This document shows, piece after piece, positions 26,034 to 36,598 of a stretch of 64,000 bases of DNA. The position numbers and the translations under genes are program-made. The notes beneath the pieces were generated by a model. It ran no database searches. It was not told where the DNA came from and saw only the letters and a list, made by a program, of their open reading frames with translations. The stretch covers positions 124,001 through 188,000 of the forward strand of contig NZ_PDBX01000002.1 of assembly GCF_002564105.1 (NCBI RefSeq), written 5' to 3'. Numbering within the stretch: the first letter of the stretch is position 1; each line of letters opens with the position of its first letter. This DNA comes from Collimonas sp. PA-H2. Its GTDB lineage: Bacteria > Pseudomonadota > Gammaproteobacteria > Burkholderiales > Burkholderiaceae_D.

Positions 26034-28358
26034 TTATCTTTTCACGCGACGCCCAGATTTCGGAGCTGCTTCTCTTTCAACAGCGCCGCGCACCTCAAAC
26101 CGGACCTGATCCAGCACTGCCTGCTTATCGTCCAACAATTCCAGCACATGCCGCCCCGGCCATGGCATCCAGTCGAATGCGAGCTGCGGGTTTTGCGTAT
26201 GCGCCCGCCGGCTATTCTTTTTCTTGCCGCCTTTAAACGCCGCTTCCGGCATGGCCAGCTGTTTGCCGTCTAGCCGCCATATGGCATTGGACACACCGCC
26301 CGCTTCAAACCGTATGCGCTGCCGCTCCGGCGGGATATCGGGGTCCAGCGCCACCAGCATGCCTGCCGTCGGATAGCGTATCGCAATGCCGATGTCGTCG
26401 GATTTCGCGGTCCTGATCAGCGCCTGCTCGGTCCCGGCCAGGAAATATTCCTGGCGCGGCGCTTCTTGCTTGTCTTGGTAGCTGACCTCCTGCGCCACCA
26501 CACCATCCGGCTTTTGTGGAATGGTCTGGCGCTGCTGGTCGCGTGTGTGCAGGTATTGCATGACTTCCTGCCAGATCGGGGCGGCGCCGGTGACGCCGGA
26601 GACGTCCCACATCGGCAGGCCGGAGGCGTTACCGACCCAGACGCCGACGGTATAGCGGTCTGAATAGCCGACCGCCCAGTTGTCGCGCATGTCTTTCGAG
26701 GTGCCGGTCTTGACTGCGGTCCAGACCCGCGTCGACAACGCATTCTCAAGGCCGAAGGTGCGGCTGCGGGCGCTGCGGTCGGACAGGATGTCGCCGATGA
26801 TGAAGGCGGCGCCGGGGTCCATCGCCTTGCTCATTTTTACCGGCGGGTCGCTCAGCGAGGTTCGTATGCCGCTGTAGCGGCCCTGGTTCGACAGCGCGCG
26901 GTAGGCATTGGTCAGCGCCAGCAGGCTGACATCGGCGCTGCCCAGCGCCAGGCTGTAGCCGTAGTAGTCGCCGGATTCGCGCAGCTGGAAGCCAAGGTTT
27001 TGCAGGCGTTGGAAAAAGGCGGTCGGCGTCACTGTGACCAGGGTACGCACCGCTGGAATATTCAGCGATGAACCGAGCGCGGTGCGCACGCTGACCAGGC
27101 CTTTGAACTGTTTGTCGTAGTTTTGCGGGATATACAAGCCGCTGGCGGTCGGCAGGTTGATGGCGGCGTCGTTGAGCAGCGAGGCGGCCGTCATCCATTT
27201 CTTTTCGATCGCCATCTCGTACAGGAAGGGCTTCAGGGTCGAGCCGGCTTGGCGCAAGGCCACCACGCCGTCGACCTCGGCGGCATTGGAAAAGGTACTG
27301 CTGGAGCCGACCCAGGCCAGCACGTCGCCGCTGGCGTTGTCGATGGCGAGGATGGCGCCGTCCTGGATGTTGCGGTCGGTCAGCGCCGCCAGCTGCCGCT
27401 GCAGGGCGTCGGTGGCGATGCGTTGCACGCCGCCATCCAAGGTCGAGCGCAGCGATTGTCCCGGCGTGCGCAGCAGCTTGCGCGCCAAATGCGGCGCCAG
27501 CTGCGGCGCGGTGGTGGTGACCACCACTTCGGAATTGGAGCCGGTACGCGCCAGCGCCAGCAAGGTGAAGCTTTCCAGGTCCTTGCACTCCTGGCCGGCC
27601 TGCTGTTCCTGCAGGATGCGGCAGGCGCGTTCGGTGACTCGGGCCGGGGTGGCGTTGGGGCCGCGGATCAGGGCTACGGCGATCGCCGCTTCGCGCCGGC
27701 TCAGGCCGCCCGGATGCTTGCCGAACAAGACACGCGACAAGGCATGGATGCCGACCAGTTCGCCGCGAAAGCTGACCAGATTCAGATAGGCTTCCAGGAT
27801 CTGGTCCTTGCGCCAGTTGCGCTCCAACAGCTGCGCGACCATTACCTGCGACAGCTTCTGGCTGAAGGAGCGCGGCGAATTGCGGCGCCGCAGATCGTCG
27901 TCCAGCAAACCGGCCAGCTGCATGGTGATGGTCGAGGCGCCGCGGGTGCGGCTGTTCCACAGATTGCCCCAGGCGGCGGCCGCTACCGCATTCCAGTCGA
28001 CCCCGCTATGCTGGTAGAAGCGTCGGTCTTCCGACGCCACCAGGGCGTTGCGCAAGGCTGGCGAGACATCTTCCAGCGCCACCCAGGATAAGCGCCGCTC
28101 ATGCGGATTCAGACGGATCTGCTGCAGCAGCTGGCCCTTGCGGTCGTACAGGCTGGCTTCGGAGGAACGGAATTCCCGCTGGACGTCGGCGAATTTTTGC
28201 AGCGCATGCGCCGGCGCGGCGCTCAAGGCCAGCAACAGCATGGCCGCAAGCGGCCAGCCTTTCAGAGATGGCAGACAGCCCCGGCTTCCGGACGCCGCAG
28301 CGTTTTCGCTGCCTGCGCCGAAAGCCGCGTTTTGCTTCAATTTCACTTCACCGTCCAT
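26034..28358 (-). CDS. pbpC: Penicillin-binding protein 1C
   Basis: 774-residue bifunctional peptidoglycan synthase. After a membrane anchor (about 34-52) comes a glycosyltransferase 51 domain with ALVASEDRRFYQHSGVD, RGASTITMQLAG and KDQILEAYLN. The transpeptidase domain has S373 in GSTLKPF, SSLN and KTGTS, followed by the C-terminal PBP1C domain. It acts at the periplasmic face of the inner membrane. Its start overlaps the end of the alpha-2-macroglobulin gene by 16 nt, the classic yfhM-pbpC pairing: the macroglobulin is thought to trap proteases that pass a damaged wall while PBP1C repairs it. Confidence 0.95.
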   Translation of the reverse strand: MDGEVKLKQNAAFGAGSENAAASGSRGCLPSLKGWPLAAMLLLALSAAPAHALQKFADVQREFRSSEASLYDRKGQLLQQIRLNPHERRLSWVALEDVSPALRNALVASEDRRFYQHSGVDWNAVAAAAWGNLWNSRTRGASTITMQLAGLLDDDLRRRNSPRSFSQKLSQVMVAQLLERNWRKDQILEAYLNLVSFRGELVGIHALSRVLFGKHPGGLSRREAAIAVALIRGPNATPARVTERACRILQEQQAGQECKDLESFTLLALARTGSNSEVVVTTTAPQLAPHLARKLLRTPGQSLRSTLDGGVQRIATDALQRQLAALTDRNIQDGAILAIDNASGDVLAWVGSSSTFSNAAEVDGVVALRQAGSTLKPFLYEMAIEKKWMTAASLLNDAAINLPTASGLYIPQNYDKQFKGLVSVRTALGSSLNIPAVRTLVTVTPTAFFQRLQNLGFQLRESGDYYGYSLALGSADVSLLALTNAYRALSNQGRYSGIRTSLSDPPVKMSKAMDPGAAFIIGDILSDRSARSRTFGLENALSTRVWTAVKTGTSKDMRDNWAVGYSDRYTVGVWVGNASGLPMWDVSGVTGAAPIWQEVMQYLHTRDQQRQTIPQKPDGVVAQEVSYQDKQEAPRQEYFLAGTEQALIRTAKSDDIGIAIRYPTAGMLVALDPDIPPERQRIRFEAGGVSNAIWRLDGKQLAMPEAAFKGGKKKNSRRAHTQNPQLAFDWMPWPGRHVLELLDDKQAVLDQVRFEVRGAVEREAAPKSGRRVKR

Positions 28359-31300
28359 TTCGGATTAGGGCTTTCGCCAAACATTTCCGGCGCATACATC
28401 GCTTCCACCCGGGTCGGCGGCAAGCTGAACTCACCCGGATTGTTGAGGCGGAAGGTATAGGTCATGGTGAATTTACCCTTAGGCACGTATTCATAGTAGC
28501 TGCGGAAAGACTCGAAGCTGCGCTCTTCATACGCCAGCCAGGCGCTGCCGCTGGGCCGCTGGCTGCTGGTGGCGATCGCCGAATCGCGGCCCAGGCCGGA
28601 GCCCAGCAAGGTGGCGCCGGACGGAATCGGATCGGTCGCCACCACCCAGGTCATGTCTGTCTGGGCATCGATCTCCAGGTCGACCCGATAGATATCGCCG
28701 CGGCTGTATTTGCCCTTTTCCTTTTGCTCGACCGGCACGATGTTCTTGGTGATCCGGTAACCGCTGGAGAACGGCTTCTTCAGGACTACTGCCGCCAGGC
28801 TTTGCACGGTAACCCATGGCGCGCCGCTGCCGGCGTGGCTCAGCTTGAGCTCCGCCGGTACCGCGGTGACAGGCCATGGCAGTTGCAGCTTGCCGCCTTC
28901 CGCCGTCGTGGTCGGCCAGCTGAAGCTTTGGCTGTTCGCCACCGCAGCGCCCTGCTCCAGAGAAGCCTTGGTCACGCCAGCAACTTTTTCCGCCTCGAAC
29001 TTCTGGCTGAATTTTTGCATGGCCAGGCTGCCCCAGACGTTGGCCGTAGTGGTCGCCCAATGGCCGCGCGACTGCCGCTGGATGGCGCCGTTGATCAGCT
29101 TCGGCATGTCTTCCTTCCAGGCCGGATTGTCGAGCATGGTCAGCACCAGCCGGGTGGCGTTGACATCGCCGCCGGCCATCAGCCACCACCAATAGTCATC
29201 GGTCTCGGTGGAGAATCCCATGCGCGTGCTTTGGTAGTTCAGGCGGGCGCGGATGATCTGGTCGGCTTCGGCCAGGCGCTTGGCGCGGTCGGGAATGCTG
29301 GAGACCCGCTGCAGGACGTTGATCCAGTCCAGCACCGCCGATGTCGGCCACAGGTTGGGCGACAGCTGGATCGAATCCAGCATGGCCGGCCGCACCCGGT
29401 CATAGCGCGACAACGCTTCCAGCGCAGCCAGCTTGCGCACGTCCAGATCCTTCTTGGGCGACCAGAAATCGCGCGTGATCTTGCCTTCGACAAAAGCGGC
29501 CAGGCCATCCAGCATCTTGTCGCGGCTTTGCTGCGGAATCGCAAAGCCGGACTCTTGCGTGACTGCCAGCAGATAGGCGGTCAGGGTGTCGCTGCCACGC
29601 CCGGCATTGCTTGCGCTAGGCGGATAGTAGTAAGCCAGGCCGTCGCTGTCGAGATAGGTCGGCAGGTCGTTGGCCACCTTTTGCCAGGCGACGTCGTCAC
29701 GCAAACCGATGGCGCGCGAAGTTTTTTGCTCCAGGCAGGAGAAAGGATAGTTGACGAAATAACGCCGCAAGCCTTCGCTATTGCCGGCCAGCGAAGACGC
29801 CAGCGATACCGCCAGGCCACCGCGGCCCGGCAAGCCGTCGGCCGGCGGCGCCACCGCCATGCTGAACGGCTTGTCGAGCTGGAACATGGTGGCCTGCTGC
29901 ACCGTCACCGGCACTGCCGGCACCACGCGCTGGGTGAACTTGATGGCGTCCTTGACCTTGGGTCCGCCCTGCTCCTGGGCATTGATTTCCCACACCAGCT
30001 GCTTGGCGTCGGCCGGCACGGTCACCGCCCACACCAGTTCGCGCGATTCGCCAGCCGGAATGCTCACATCCTTGGCGGGCAATGGCGTAGCTAGGCCGGC
30101 GGCCTGGGCAGTCGCGTTGACTTGCATGACGCGGGTGGTGGTGTTACGCACCGTCACCATCGCGCTGAAATCATCGCCCTCGCGCACCAGCGGCGGCAAG
30201 CCGGAGATCAGCTGCAGGTCCTGGGTCGAGCGGATGCTGACGGCGCCGGTACCGAACAGGCTGTCGCCGCTCTGCGCCACGGCGACGATCTTGAAGCTGG
30301 TCAGGGCGTCGTTGAGGGGCACGTCGATCTGGGCGCGGCCATTGGCGTCCAGCACGATGGCCGGTTTCCACAGCAGCAGAGTATCAAACAGTTCGCGGGT
30401 CGGCGACTTGCCGCCGCCACCGCCAGCCGGTATCGCCTTGCGGCCGTAGTGGCGCTTGCCCACCACCTGCATCTGCGCAGTCGAGGTTTCCACTCCGTAG
30501 CTGCGCCGCTGCAGCATGGCCTGCAGCAGGTCCCAGCTCTTGTTCGGCTCCAGTTCGAGCAAGGCTTCATCCACCGCCGCCAAGGCGATTTCCGCGCCGG
30601 CGGCCGGTTTGCCGCTCGGCAGGTTGACCTGGATGTTCACCTTGGCGGTGGTGCGGATGGCGTAGCTAGGCTGGTCGGCCTTGACCGTCACCGCCAGCTG
30701 GTTGGCGGCGCTGCCCACTGAGATTTCGGCGATGCCGAACTTGTAGGCCGGCTTGGCCAGGTCGACGGTGGCGCTTGGGGCCTGGTATTCCTTGAACTCA
30801 TGCCACCAGTTCAAGGGTTCTTTCCAGCCCCAGGTAAAGAAGGAATACCAGGGGACGTCGCGCATGCGGCCGCGCACCGCCAACACCGAGACGAAGATGT
30901 TTGGTGCATAGCCGGCCTTGACCGGCAGGCTGAAGGTCGGATCCTGGCCGTTCAGCTGCAGCACCTGGGTTTCGACCACGCCTTCGCGTTCCACCGCCAC
31001 CAGCACGGTGGCATAGCGGAACGGCATGCGCACCTGGAACTTGGCGGTTTCGCCCGGCTGGTAACTCTTCTTCTCCGGCAGGATATCGATACGGTCCTGG
31101 TTTTCGCCATCGAACCACAGCTCGCCCTGCTTGGTCACCCATACCGAGCTGGTGGCGACCGACAACTTGCCGCTGTCGTCCTTGCCCTTGGCCGTCAGTT
31201 CGATATTGCCCGGCTCCGACAGTTCGACGGTACAGATCATCAAGCCGCGGGCGTCGGTTTTACCCGAGCACAGCGAACCCAGGTCGGTGCCGGTGCTGGT

Positions 31301-34204
31301 GTTTTCATAGGCGTAGAAACCGCCGACCATACGCTTGCGATGCGAGTTGGTGACCTTGGACGAACCACTGATCTCAATCGGCACGCCGCTTTGCGGCTGG
31401 CCCGCGGCATTCAGGGCGACCGCGGTCAAGGTCAGCTTCTTCTTGACCGAGACCCACTCCCCCGCCTTGAGGCCGACCACTACCGCTGCCGGCCAGACCG
31501 GGGTAACGCTCGACACGGTCTGGATTTCACCATTCGGATCGGCGAAAGTCATTTCCGTCAGCAATTCCTTGGGCGCCGTGATCGCCGGCAAATCCTTCAC
31601 CACAGTCTTGCCGCCGCCGTTCTTGTCCAGCGTCACCGGCAATTTGTCGGCGACGATCTTCTGGTCGTCGGCGCTGCTGTCTCCCTCGTTGCGCGCGGCG
31701 GAAAAGGAATAGCCGTCGTAGGCGGAAAAGCTCACGCCCTTGCTGCGCAACAGGCTGGTGACGTGCACCGACTGGCCGGAAGCGCCGCCGCCGTTCAGGT
31801 AGTTCAACTGCACGTCCAGCGGCACTTCCTTCGGCGCCACCAGGCTTTTCGGTGGCGTGATCCGCCCTTGCAGCAACGGCAGGCGGAATTCCTCGACCCG
31901 GAAGCTGCCTGTGCTGTAACTGCGGCGGCCGTGGCCCTCGTCATCGCCCTCGTCGGCACTCTCGCTGTCGCCATTCGCGCTACCGGCCTCGGCGACGTTC
32001 TTCGGCGCGCCGCTGTCGAGCATCACTTCATAGCTGCCGAGCTTGGCTTCTTTCGGGATCTCAAACACGGTTTCGGCATTTTTCTGGCCGCGCCAGGCCA
32101 AGGCAAACTGGTACTCCTGGCCGCTGCCCTGATGAATGATGCGCACCCGGGTCGGCAGCTTGTCTTTCGCCAGCAGGCCGAAACCCTGCATGGTCTCGGT
32201 GCGAATCACATGCTTCATCGACACCGTTTCGCCGGCGCGGAACAAGGTGCGGTCGAACACGGTGTGGGCCCGCACGGTGGAAGCCTTGTCGGTATCGGTC
32301 GGCAGGTTGAAGCGCCAGGATTCGATGCCGTTGTTCCAGGAAGTCAAGGCAAACGCCATGTCGGCGCGGCCTTTTTCATCGGTCTTGCGGGCGCTGACAA
32401 AGTATCCGGAGATTTTCCCCGATTCGCCGTCGCCGCCGTTGCGGCACACGTCGTCCGGGAATTCCGGCACCATCACGATCCCGGTCTTGTCGGTCTTGCC
32501 GCGCCACAGTTCGGTGCCGGTGCAGTCGGAAATCCGTACATCGGCATCGCTCACCGGCTTGGCATTATCCAGCGTGGTGACCCACACCGCGCCGTTCTGG
32601 CGGCCGATCTTGACGTGCACCGACAGATTGGTCACCAGCGCGCTGGTGCGCACGAACATCGGCGCGGCCTTGCCCAGCAGTGCCGCGCCCAGCTTTTGCG
32701 ATTCCAGTTCCACGATATAGAAGCCGGGATCCTTGAGCGGAATGCCGATCACTTCAAACGGCCGTATGCCGTCCTTGTTTTCCGGCGACTGCGGCAGCAC
32801 CAGGGTCTTGACACCGGCCTGCTTGGCCAGGATGCCGATGCTGCGCGTTTCCACCGGCTTCTTGTTGATGGTGATGCTGCTCTCGTGATAGCGGTTAAGC
32901 TTGGTCAGCCAGGCGATGATGCTTTGGTCGTCCGTGACTTTGAGGTTGCTGACATTGCCCGGATGGATCTTGCCGTCGGCGCTGCGCGCAACCATGCTGG
33001 CCTCGACGTTGCGCAGGGTAACCGGCAAGGTGGCGTCGGCGTTGAGTTCGATGATGCCGAACGGCGCCGAGGGGAATTTCGCCAGCGGCGGATAATCCGC
33101 CATGCGGGTTTTCATCGGGAAGGCGGCAGCGTTCGACAAGGGACGGCCGTTTTCATCCTGGAAGTCTTTCGGCAGCTCGATGCTGAGTTCCGACTTTTCG
33201 GCGAAAGGCGGATTGAAGGTCAGCTGCGTCACCGTATCTGCGGTGTCGGTTTTGTCAAAGAATGGCTTGAGCTTGCCGTTGGCGCCGCTCAGCGTGACAT
33301 TTTCCGCCAGCTTGCGCGGCACCGGCGAGGTAAACAGCAGGCGTGCAGGCAGAATCGGCGCGCAGGCCGCATTGGCATTTTCGCGCTCGCAGCTGAAACT
33401 GGCGGTAAAGCTCGGCCGCACCTTGAACTTGAACACCTGCGGCTGGCGGCTGGCGATGCCGGACGGCGTCATCACGCCCTTGTCCCAGGTCAGGCTGACC
33501 GCGCTGTCGTTAGGAAGGCGCTGCTGGCACTGCAGTGTGCTGACGCGCTCGGGATTGATTTTTTCGGCAAAATGCTCGAGCAGGTCCTTGCGCACCGTGC
33601 CGGCGATCAGTTTTACCGGGATCCGTTCATGCACGCCTTCCGCTTCGCAATACACATGCTGCAAGATGCTTTCGCTGGTCGCTGCGCCGTTCTGCACCAG
33701 GATGAAAATCTGCTCTTCCTCGATGCGCTCTCCCGACGGCATGACATTGATCACGGCGGGACCGCCGGTATTGAATTGAAAGCTGGTTTTACCGGACACC
33801 GCGGCGCCGGACAATAACTTGAAGCCCGGCTTGAGCGTGAAGCTGCAGCGCGTACCCGGCCCTATGTCCTTAACGAAATCATAGATCCAGTTGCGCTCAT
33901 CGGCCCAGCGGCCGCTGCCAGCCTCGGCGCAGCTGATATCGAAGGGCATCGGCGCCTTCGGATCGCCAAATTTGACGGCCGCTTCCGAGAAATTGACGCG
34001 CACCTGGCGCACCTGGGTGATGTCGCCCTGCGGAGAAAAGCTATTGATGCCGGCGGCATGCGCCATCTGGCTGAACAGCATGGCTGCAAGCAGCGCAAGG
34101 ATAAGCCGGCCGCTAGCTCGCGGGAAGCTGCAGGCGAAAAAAAACAGCCCCGGAAAATTCATGGCGCTGTTGCTTGCTGTTTTACGCTCGATTACTTGTC
34201 GCAT
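28343..34204 (-). CDS. Bacterial alpha-2-macroglobulin
   Basis: 1953-residue periplasmic protease-trapping protein. A signal peptide (about 29-50, LILALLAAMLFSQMAHAAG) without a lipobox cysteine is followed by macroglobulin-like beta domains, a bait-type region, the A2M domain (LWKPAIVLDANGRAQIDVPL) and a thioester-containing domain with CLEQ around C1490, which can bond covalently to attacking proteases. GAGG precedes the ATG at 34204; ATG at 34162 is a possible alternative. Co-transcribed with pbpC. The intact CLEQ shows the thioester class rather than the thioester-less YfaS class. Confidence 0.94.
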   Translation of the reverse strand: MRQVIERKTASNSAMNFPGLFFFACSFPRASGRLILALLAAMLFSQMAHAAGINSFSPQGDITQVRQVRVNFSEAAVKFGDPKAPMPFDISCAEAGSGRWADERNWIYDFVKDIGPGTRCSFTLKPGFKLLSGAAVSGKTSFQFNTGGPAVINVMPSGERIEEEQIFILVQNGAATSESILQHVYCEAEGVHERIPVKLIAGTVRKDLLEHFAEKINPERVSTLQCQQRLPNDSAVSLTWDKGVMTPSGIASRQPQVFKFKVRPSFTASFSCERENANAACAPILPARLLFTSPVPRKLAENVTLSGANGKLKPFFDKTDTADTVTQLTFNPPFAEKSELSIELPKDFQDENGRPLSNAAAFPMKTRMADYPPLAKFPSAPFGIIELNADATLPVTLRNVEASMVARSADGKIHPGNVSNLKVTDDQSIIAWLTKLNRYHESSITINKKPVETRSIGILAKQAGVKTLVLPQSPENKDGIRPFEVIGIPLKDPGFYIVELESQKLGAALLGKAAPMFVRTSALVTNLSVHVKIGRQNGAVWVTTLDNAKPVSDADVRISDCTGTELWRGKTDKTGIVMVPEFPDDVCRNGGDGESGKISGYFVSARKTDEKGRADMAFALTSWNNGIESWRFNLPTDTDKASTVRAHTVFDRTLFRAGETVSMKHVIRTETMQGFGLLAKDKLPTRVRIIHQGSGQEYQFALAWRGQKNAETVFEIPKEAKLGSYEVMLDSGAPKNVAEAGSANGDSESADEGDDEGHGRRSYSTGSFRVEEFRLPLLQGRITPPKSLVAPKEVPLDVQLNYLNGGGASGQSVHVTSLLRSKGVSFSAYDGYSFSAARNEGDSSADDQKIVADKLPVTLDKNGGGKTVVKDLPAITAPKELLTEMTFADPNGEIQTVSSVTPVWPAAVVVGLKAGEWVSVKKKLTLTAVALNAAGQPQSGVPIEISGSSKVTNSHRKRMVGGFYAYENTSTGTDLGSLCSGKTDARGLMICTVELSEPGNIELTAKGKDDSGKLSVATSSVWVTKQGELWFDGENQDRIDILPEKKSYQPGETAKFQVRMPFRYATVLVAVEREGVVETQVLQLNGQDPTFSLPVKAGYAPNIFVSVLAVRGRMRDVPWYSFFTWGWKEPLNWWHEFKEYQAPSATVDLAKPAYKFGIAEISVGSAANQLAVTVKADQPSYAIRTTAKVNIQVNLPSGKPAAGAEIALAAVDEALLELEPNKSWDLLQAMLQRRSYGVETSTAQMQVVGKRHYGRKAIPAGGGGGKSPTRELFDTLLLWKPAIVLDANGRAQIDVPLNDALTSFKIVAVAQSGDSLFGTGAVSIRSTQDLQLISGLPPLVREGDDFSAMVTVRNTTTRVMQVNATAQAAGLATPLPAKDVSIPAGESRELVWAVTVPADAKQLVWEINAQEQGGPKVKDAIKFTQRVVPAVPVTVQQATMFQLDKPFSMAVAPPADGLPGRGGLAVSLASSLAGNSEGLRRYFVNYPFSCLEQKTSRAIGLRDDVAWQKVANDLPTYLDSDGLAYYYPPSASNAGRGSDTLTAYLLAVTQESGFAIPQQSRDKMLDGLAAFVEGKITRDFWSPKKDLDVRKLAALEALSRYDRVRPAMLDSIQLSPNLWPTSAVLDWINVLQRVSSIPDRAKRLAEADQIIRARLNYQSTRMGFSTETDDYWWWLMAGGDVNATRLVLTMLDNPAWKEDMPKLINGAIQRQSRGHWATTTANVWGSLAMQKFSQKFEAEKVAGVTKASLEQGAAVANSQSFSWPTTTAEGGKLQLPWPVTAVPAELKLSHAGSGAPWVTVQSLAAVVLKKPFSSGYRITKNIVPVEQKEKGKYSRGDIYRVDLEIDAQTDMTWVVATDPIPSGATLLGSGLGRDSAIATSSQRPSGSAWLAYEERSFESFRSYYEYVPKGKFTMTYTFRLNNPGEFSLPPTRVEAMYAPEMFGESPNPKWTVK

Positions 34205-34282
34205 GGACGTCCTCAGACTAGGAAAACATGAAAACGGCAGCTTGCCGTGCGCTGTGCCGTTCTATTTTTAAAACCGACTACT

Positions 34283-34618
34283 TCAGGACGATCGCCCCAC
34301 AAGCAGATTGACCAGCATGAACAGGCCGATCGCGCCGGCAATGAACGCCCAGTACTGCATCTTGATGAAGAACAAAGAATGGTCCGGCTTCAAAATCACT
34401 TCGGCGCCAGTCTGCTTGTCGAGCAAAACCCGGTTCTTCAGCGGCGAATTGAACTTGTTTCCGGCTTGCCAGATCGCGCCTGCGGAAAGGATCATCCCGA
34501 GCGCAGCACCATAGGCTACGGATAAGCCGGCTTTTTCAAAAAGCACCGTCGTCAATACTACTATCAATGTCGTGATGACAATCACCAATAGACCCCATCC
34601 TTTCCAGATCACAATCAT
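34283..34618 (-). CDS. Small membrane protein of unknown function
   Basis: 111 residues with three hydrophobic segments (about 7-27, 34-50, 86-107) and a polar loop LLDKQTGAEVILKPDHSLFF between the second and third. No family is recognised. It lies upstream of the macroglobulin gene on the same strand, about 80 bp away, so it may share its promoter. Confidence 0.6.
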   Translation of the reverse strand: MIVIWKGWGLLVIVITTLIVVLTTVLFEKAGLSVAYGAALGMILSAGAIWQAGNKFNSPLKNRVLLDKQTGAEVILKPDHSLFFIKMQYWAFIAGAIGLFMLVNLLVGRSS

Positions 34619-34687
34619 TTCGTCGTCCTGTATTCATCTTGTATTTAGGCGGATAAAAAGCTCTATCCCGAATAGGCGCAACGCAAA

Positions 34688-34708
34688 ACCAGCCATTTAC
34701 AGGCTGGT
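34688..34708 (-). terminator. Hairpin after the J-domain gene
   Basis: ACCAGCC and GGCTGGT pair around 7 nt, followed on the minus strand by TTTT. It lies about 110 bp beyond the stop of the J-domain gene and upstream of the small membrane protein. Confidence 0.45.
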
Positions 34709-34816
34709 CCCGCAATTTTGCGCCATTAATTTTGTTGCAATTTTTTTGTTGCTATTCTACAACTAATTACATTGGATTGCGACAACTAAATTTAATCGGA
34801 ATGATGGAGATCGCTC

Positions 34817-36598
34817 TCAAGAGAATTTGCGGCCGCTATCTCTGCAAACCTGGAGATTGCAGCCGATGAACAAGGCCATGACGAGCAGCAAGGTCGAAGT
34901 CAAATGGATGGAAGGAATCGTTTTTTCGAGTACTGCGCTGGCTACAATGGTCACTAGGCCAAAGGCATACACTCTCATGCCGGTAGCGCCGCTGCCGAGA
35001 TAAACGTTGGCAATCGGAAAGCTCAGTAAACACCAGATCCATGCCGCCACGGCAGGCACAATATAGTGCTCCGGCGTGGCCAGAGTCCCCAGATAAAACA
35101 CCAGCCCGGCGATTCCAAGCCAGGCTAAGCGAATCTTCCAGAGAGAACTGCCGGAAAAATTCGACAAGCCATAGTAGTACTCGCCGCCCCGCACCAGCAT
35201 GGTCGCGATAGGCAGCGCGATCAGGCTGCACTCCCAAAATCCGAATCCTGGAAAAATGGAGAGCCCTAGTCCGCCGATTCCTCCTAAGACACTGGCCAGC
35301 AGGACAACAATAATGAAGCCGACGATATTGAGAAAGCGCCACGCCGCAAACGAGGAAAGCAGCAGGCATACGAACAAGCCCACATCGATCAGGCCATGCG
35401 CCAACTCGCTGCGGAGATCGAACATGGAGGCGGTCGAGCACAGCACGAACAGAGGCATCCAGCCGACCTGCACCCGTTTCGTCAGATGTTTGGCGTACAG
35501 CCACTGCATTATGCGTTGCGGGATGCCGCGCTTGACCGCCAGGTAAGCCAGCCAGAGCGCGCCTGCTTCGATCACGGCAAAACTTGCCACCGCGACCGCA
35601 TCCTGCAGGTTTTCCGGGATCAAGCTGGCGCACAAGGCCCTGAGCAAACCGAACACCAGCGCGCCGCACAGCAAGGCAACGACGCCCGAATGCACGCTCA
35701 GTCGCGGCGTATGTACTTGCCGCTCCCACCATGCGAAGACTTCTGCATTGAGGCGATACGCCAGCAGTTCAGAGGAGTGCCAGCGGATTCTTTGCGCCAG
35801 CTCCTTCATTTCAGCCACGAATTTGCGCTCGTACAATCGCATAGAACGCTTGGGAACCACGGTCTGTATCAATGCCAGGGCGGCCTTCGAGCCGACGATG
35901 GCGGAATTTTCCAGCCATTTGTATCCCTGATCCGCCTGGTAGCGGGCCAGCGCCGTCCGCGCCAGCTCTGGATTGTGCTGGAACAGATGCTGCGCATTGT
36001 CGACCCAGCCGAAGTGTTCGACCATGGCGGCACGCGCCGTCTGGTCGGCATTCTGGCTGGCGCAGTATTGCATCGCGTGGAATTCAAAGGCATCGCGGAC
36101 GTCGAAATTCTCGAAATCCTCGGTCTTCACGAAGTTTGCCAGGATCGCGGAGGTATAGCGCAACTTCCCGGGCGTCATCTGCAGCATCAAGGCCTGCCAC
36201 AGAGAATCCGCCGCTGCTGCCGCATCAAACGCCGGCTGCACGGCCTCCAGCAAGCTTGCCTGGTCTTGATGCAAGGCGACGGCGCGCTTGTCCGCAGCGG
36301 GCCGGGAAAGCGCCGCGGCTTCCACTTCCACTTTCGCTGGCGCTGCCGGCTCTCCTGCCGCAGCCGCATCTTGCGCGACGGCCGGCAATTCCGGTTCTTC
36401 ATCCTTGCGGGAAAACGAATGCTGGATCAGTGTCAAGGCGCGCTCATACGCCTGCCTCAAGGCCTGGAATTTTTCCGGATCGTCGTCCGGACGCACCACC
36501 TTCAGGCGCTTGGCATAGGCGCGCTTGACGGTGCGTTCATCGTCGGAAGGCGGGATATCGAGGGCGCTCCAGATCCACTGGTTCCATTCAGAGTGCAT
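34817..36598 (-). CDS. J-domain membrane protein, HscC partner
   Basis: 593 residues. The first 60 resemble a J domain (ALDIPPSDDERTVKRAYAKR, PEKFQALRQAYERAL), but the HPD tripeptide needed to stimulate Hsp70 reads RPD at the expected place (VVRPDDD). A helical soluble part follows (about 130-290), then seven or eight membrane helices from about 305 to the end, so the J part faces the cytoplasm. The ATG overlaps the stop of the Hsp70 gene (TGATG), which ties the two together. E. coli hscC likewise has membrane J-proteins nearby. Confidence 0.82.
   Translation of the reverse strand: MHSEWNQWIWSALDIPPSDDERTVKRAYAKRLKVVRPDDDPEKFQALRQAYERALTLIQHSFSRKDEEPELPAVAQDAAAAGEPAAPAKVEVEAAALSRPAADKRAVALHQDQASLLEAVQPAFDAAAAADSLWQALMLQMTPGKLRYTSAILANFVKTEDFENFDVRDAFEFHAMQYCASQNADQTARAAMVEHFGWVDNAQHLFQHNPELARTALARYQADQGYKWLENSAIVGSKAALALIQTVVPKRSMRLYERKFVAEMKELAQRIRWHSSELLAYRLNAEVFAWWERQVHTPRLSVHSGVVALLCGALVFGLLRALCASLIPENLQDAVAVASFAVIEAGALWLAYLAVKRGIPQRIMQWLYAKHLTKRVQVGWMPLFVLCSTASMFDLRSELAHGLIDVGLFVCLLLSSFAAWRFLNIVGFIIVVLLASVLGGIGGLGLSIFPGFGFWECSLIALPIATMLVRGGEYYYGLSNFSGSSLWKIRLAWLGIAGLVFYLGTLATPEHYIVPAVAAWIWCLLSFPIANVYLGSGATGMRVYAFGLVTIVASAVLEKTIPSIHLTSTLLLVMALFIGCNLQVCRDSGRKFS

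Noticed and set aside
30800..33817. 1005-codon open frame antisense to the alpha-2-macroglobulin gene
   Set aside because: It is a high-GC shadow: very rich in Arg, His, Ala and Gly with no domain, while the opposite strand encodes a clear macroglobulin.
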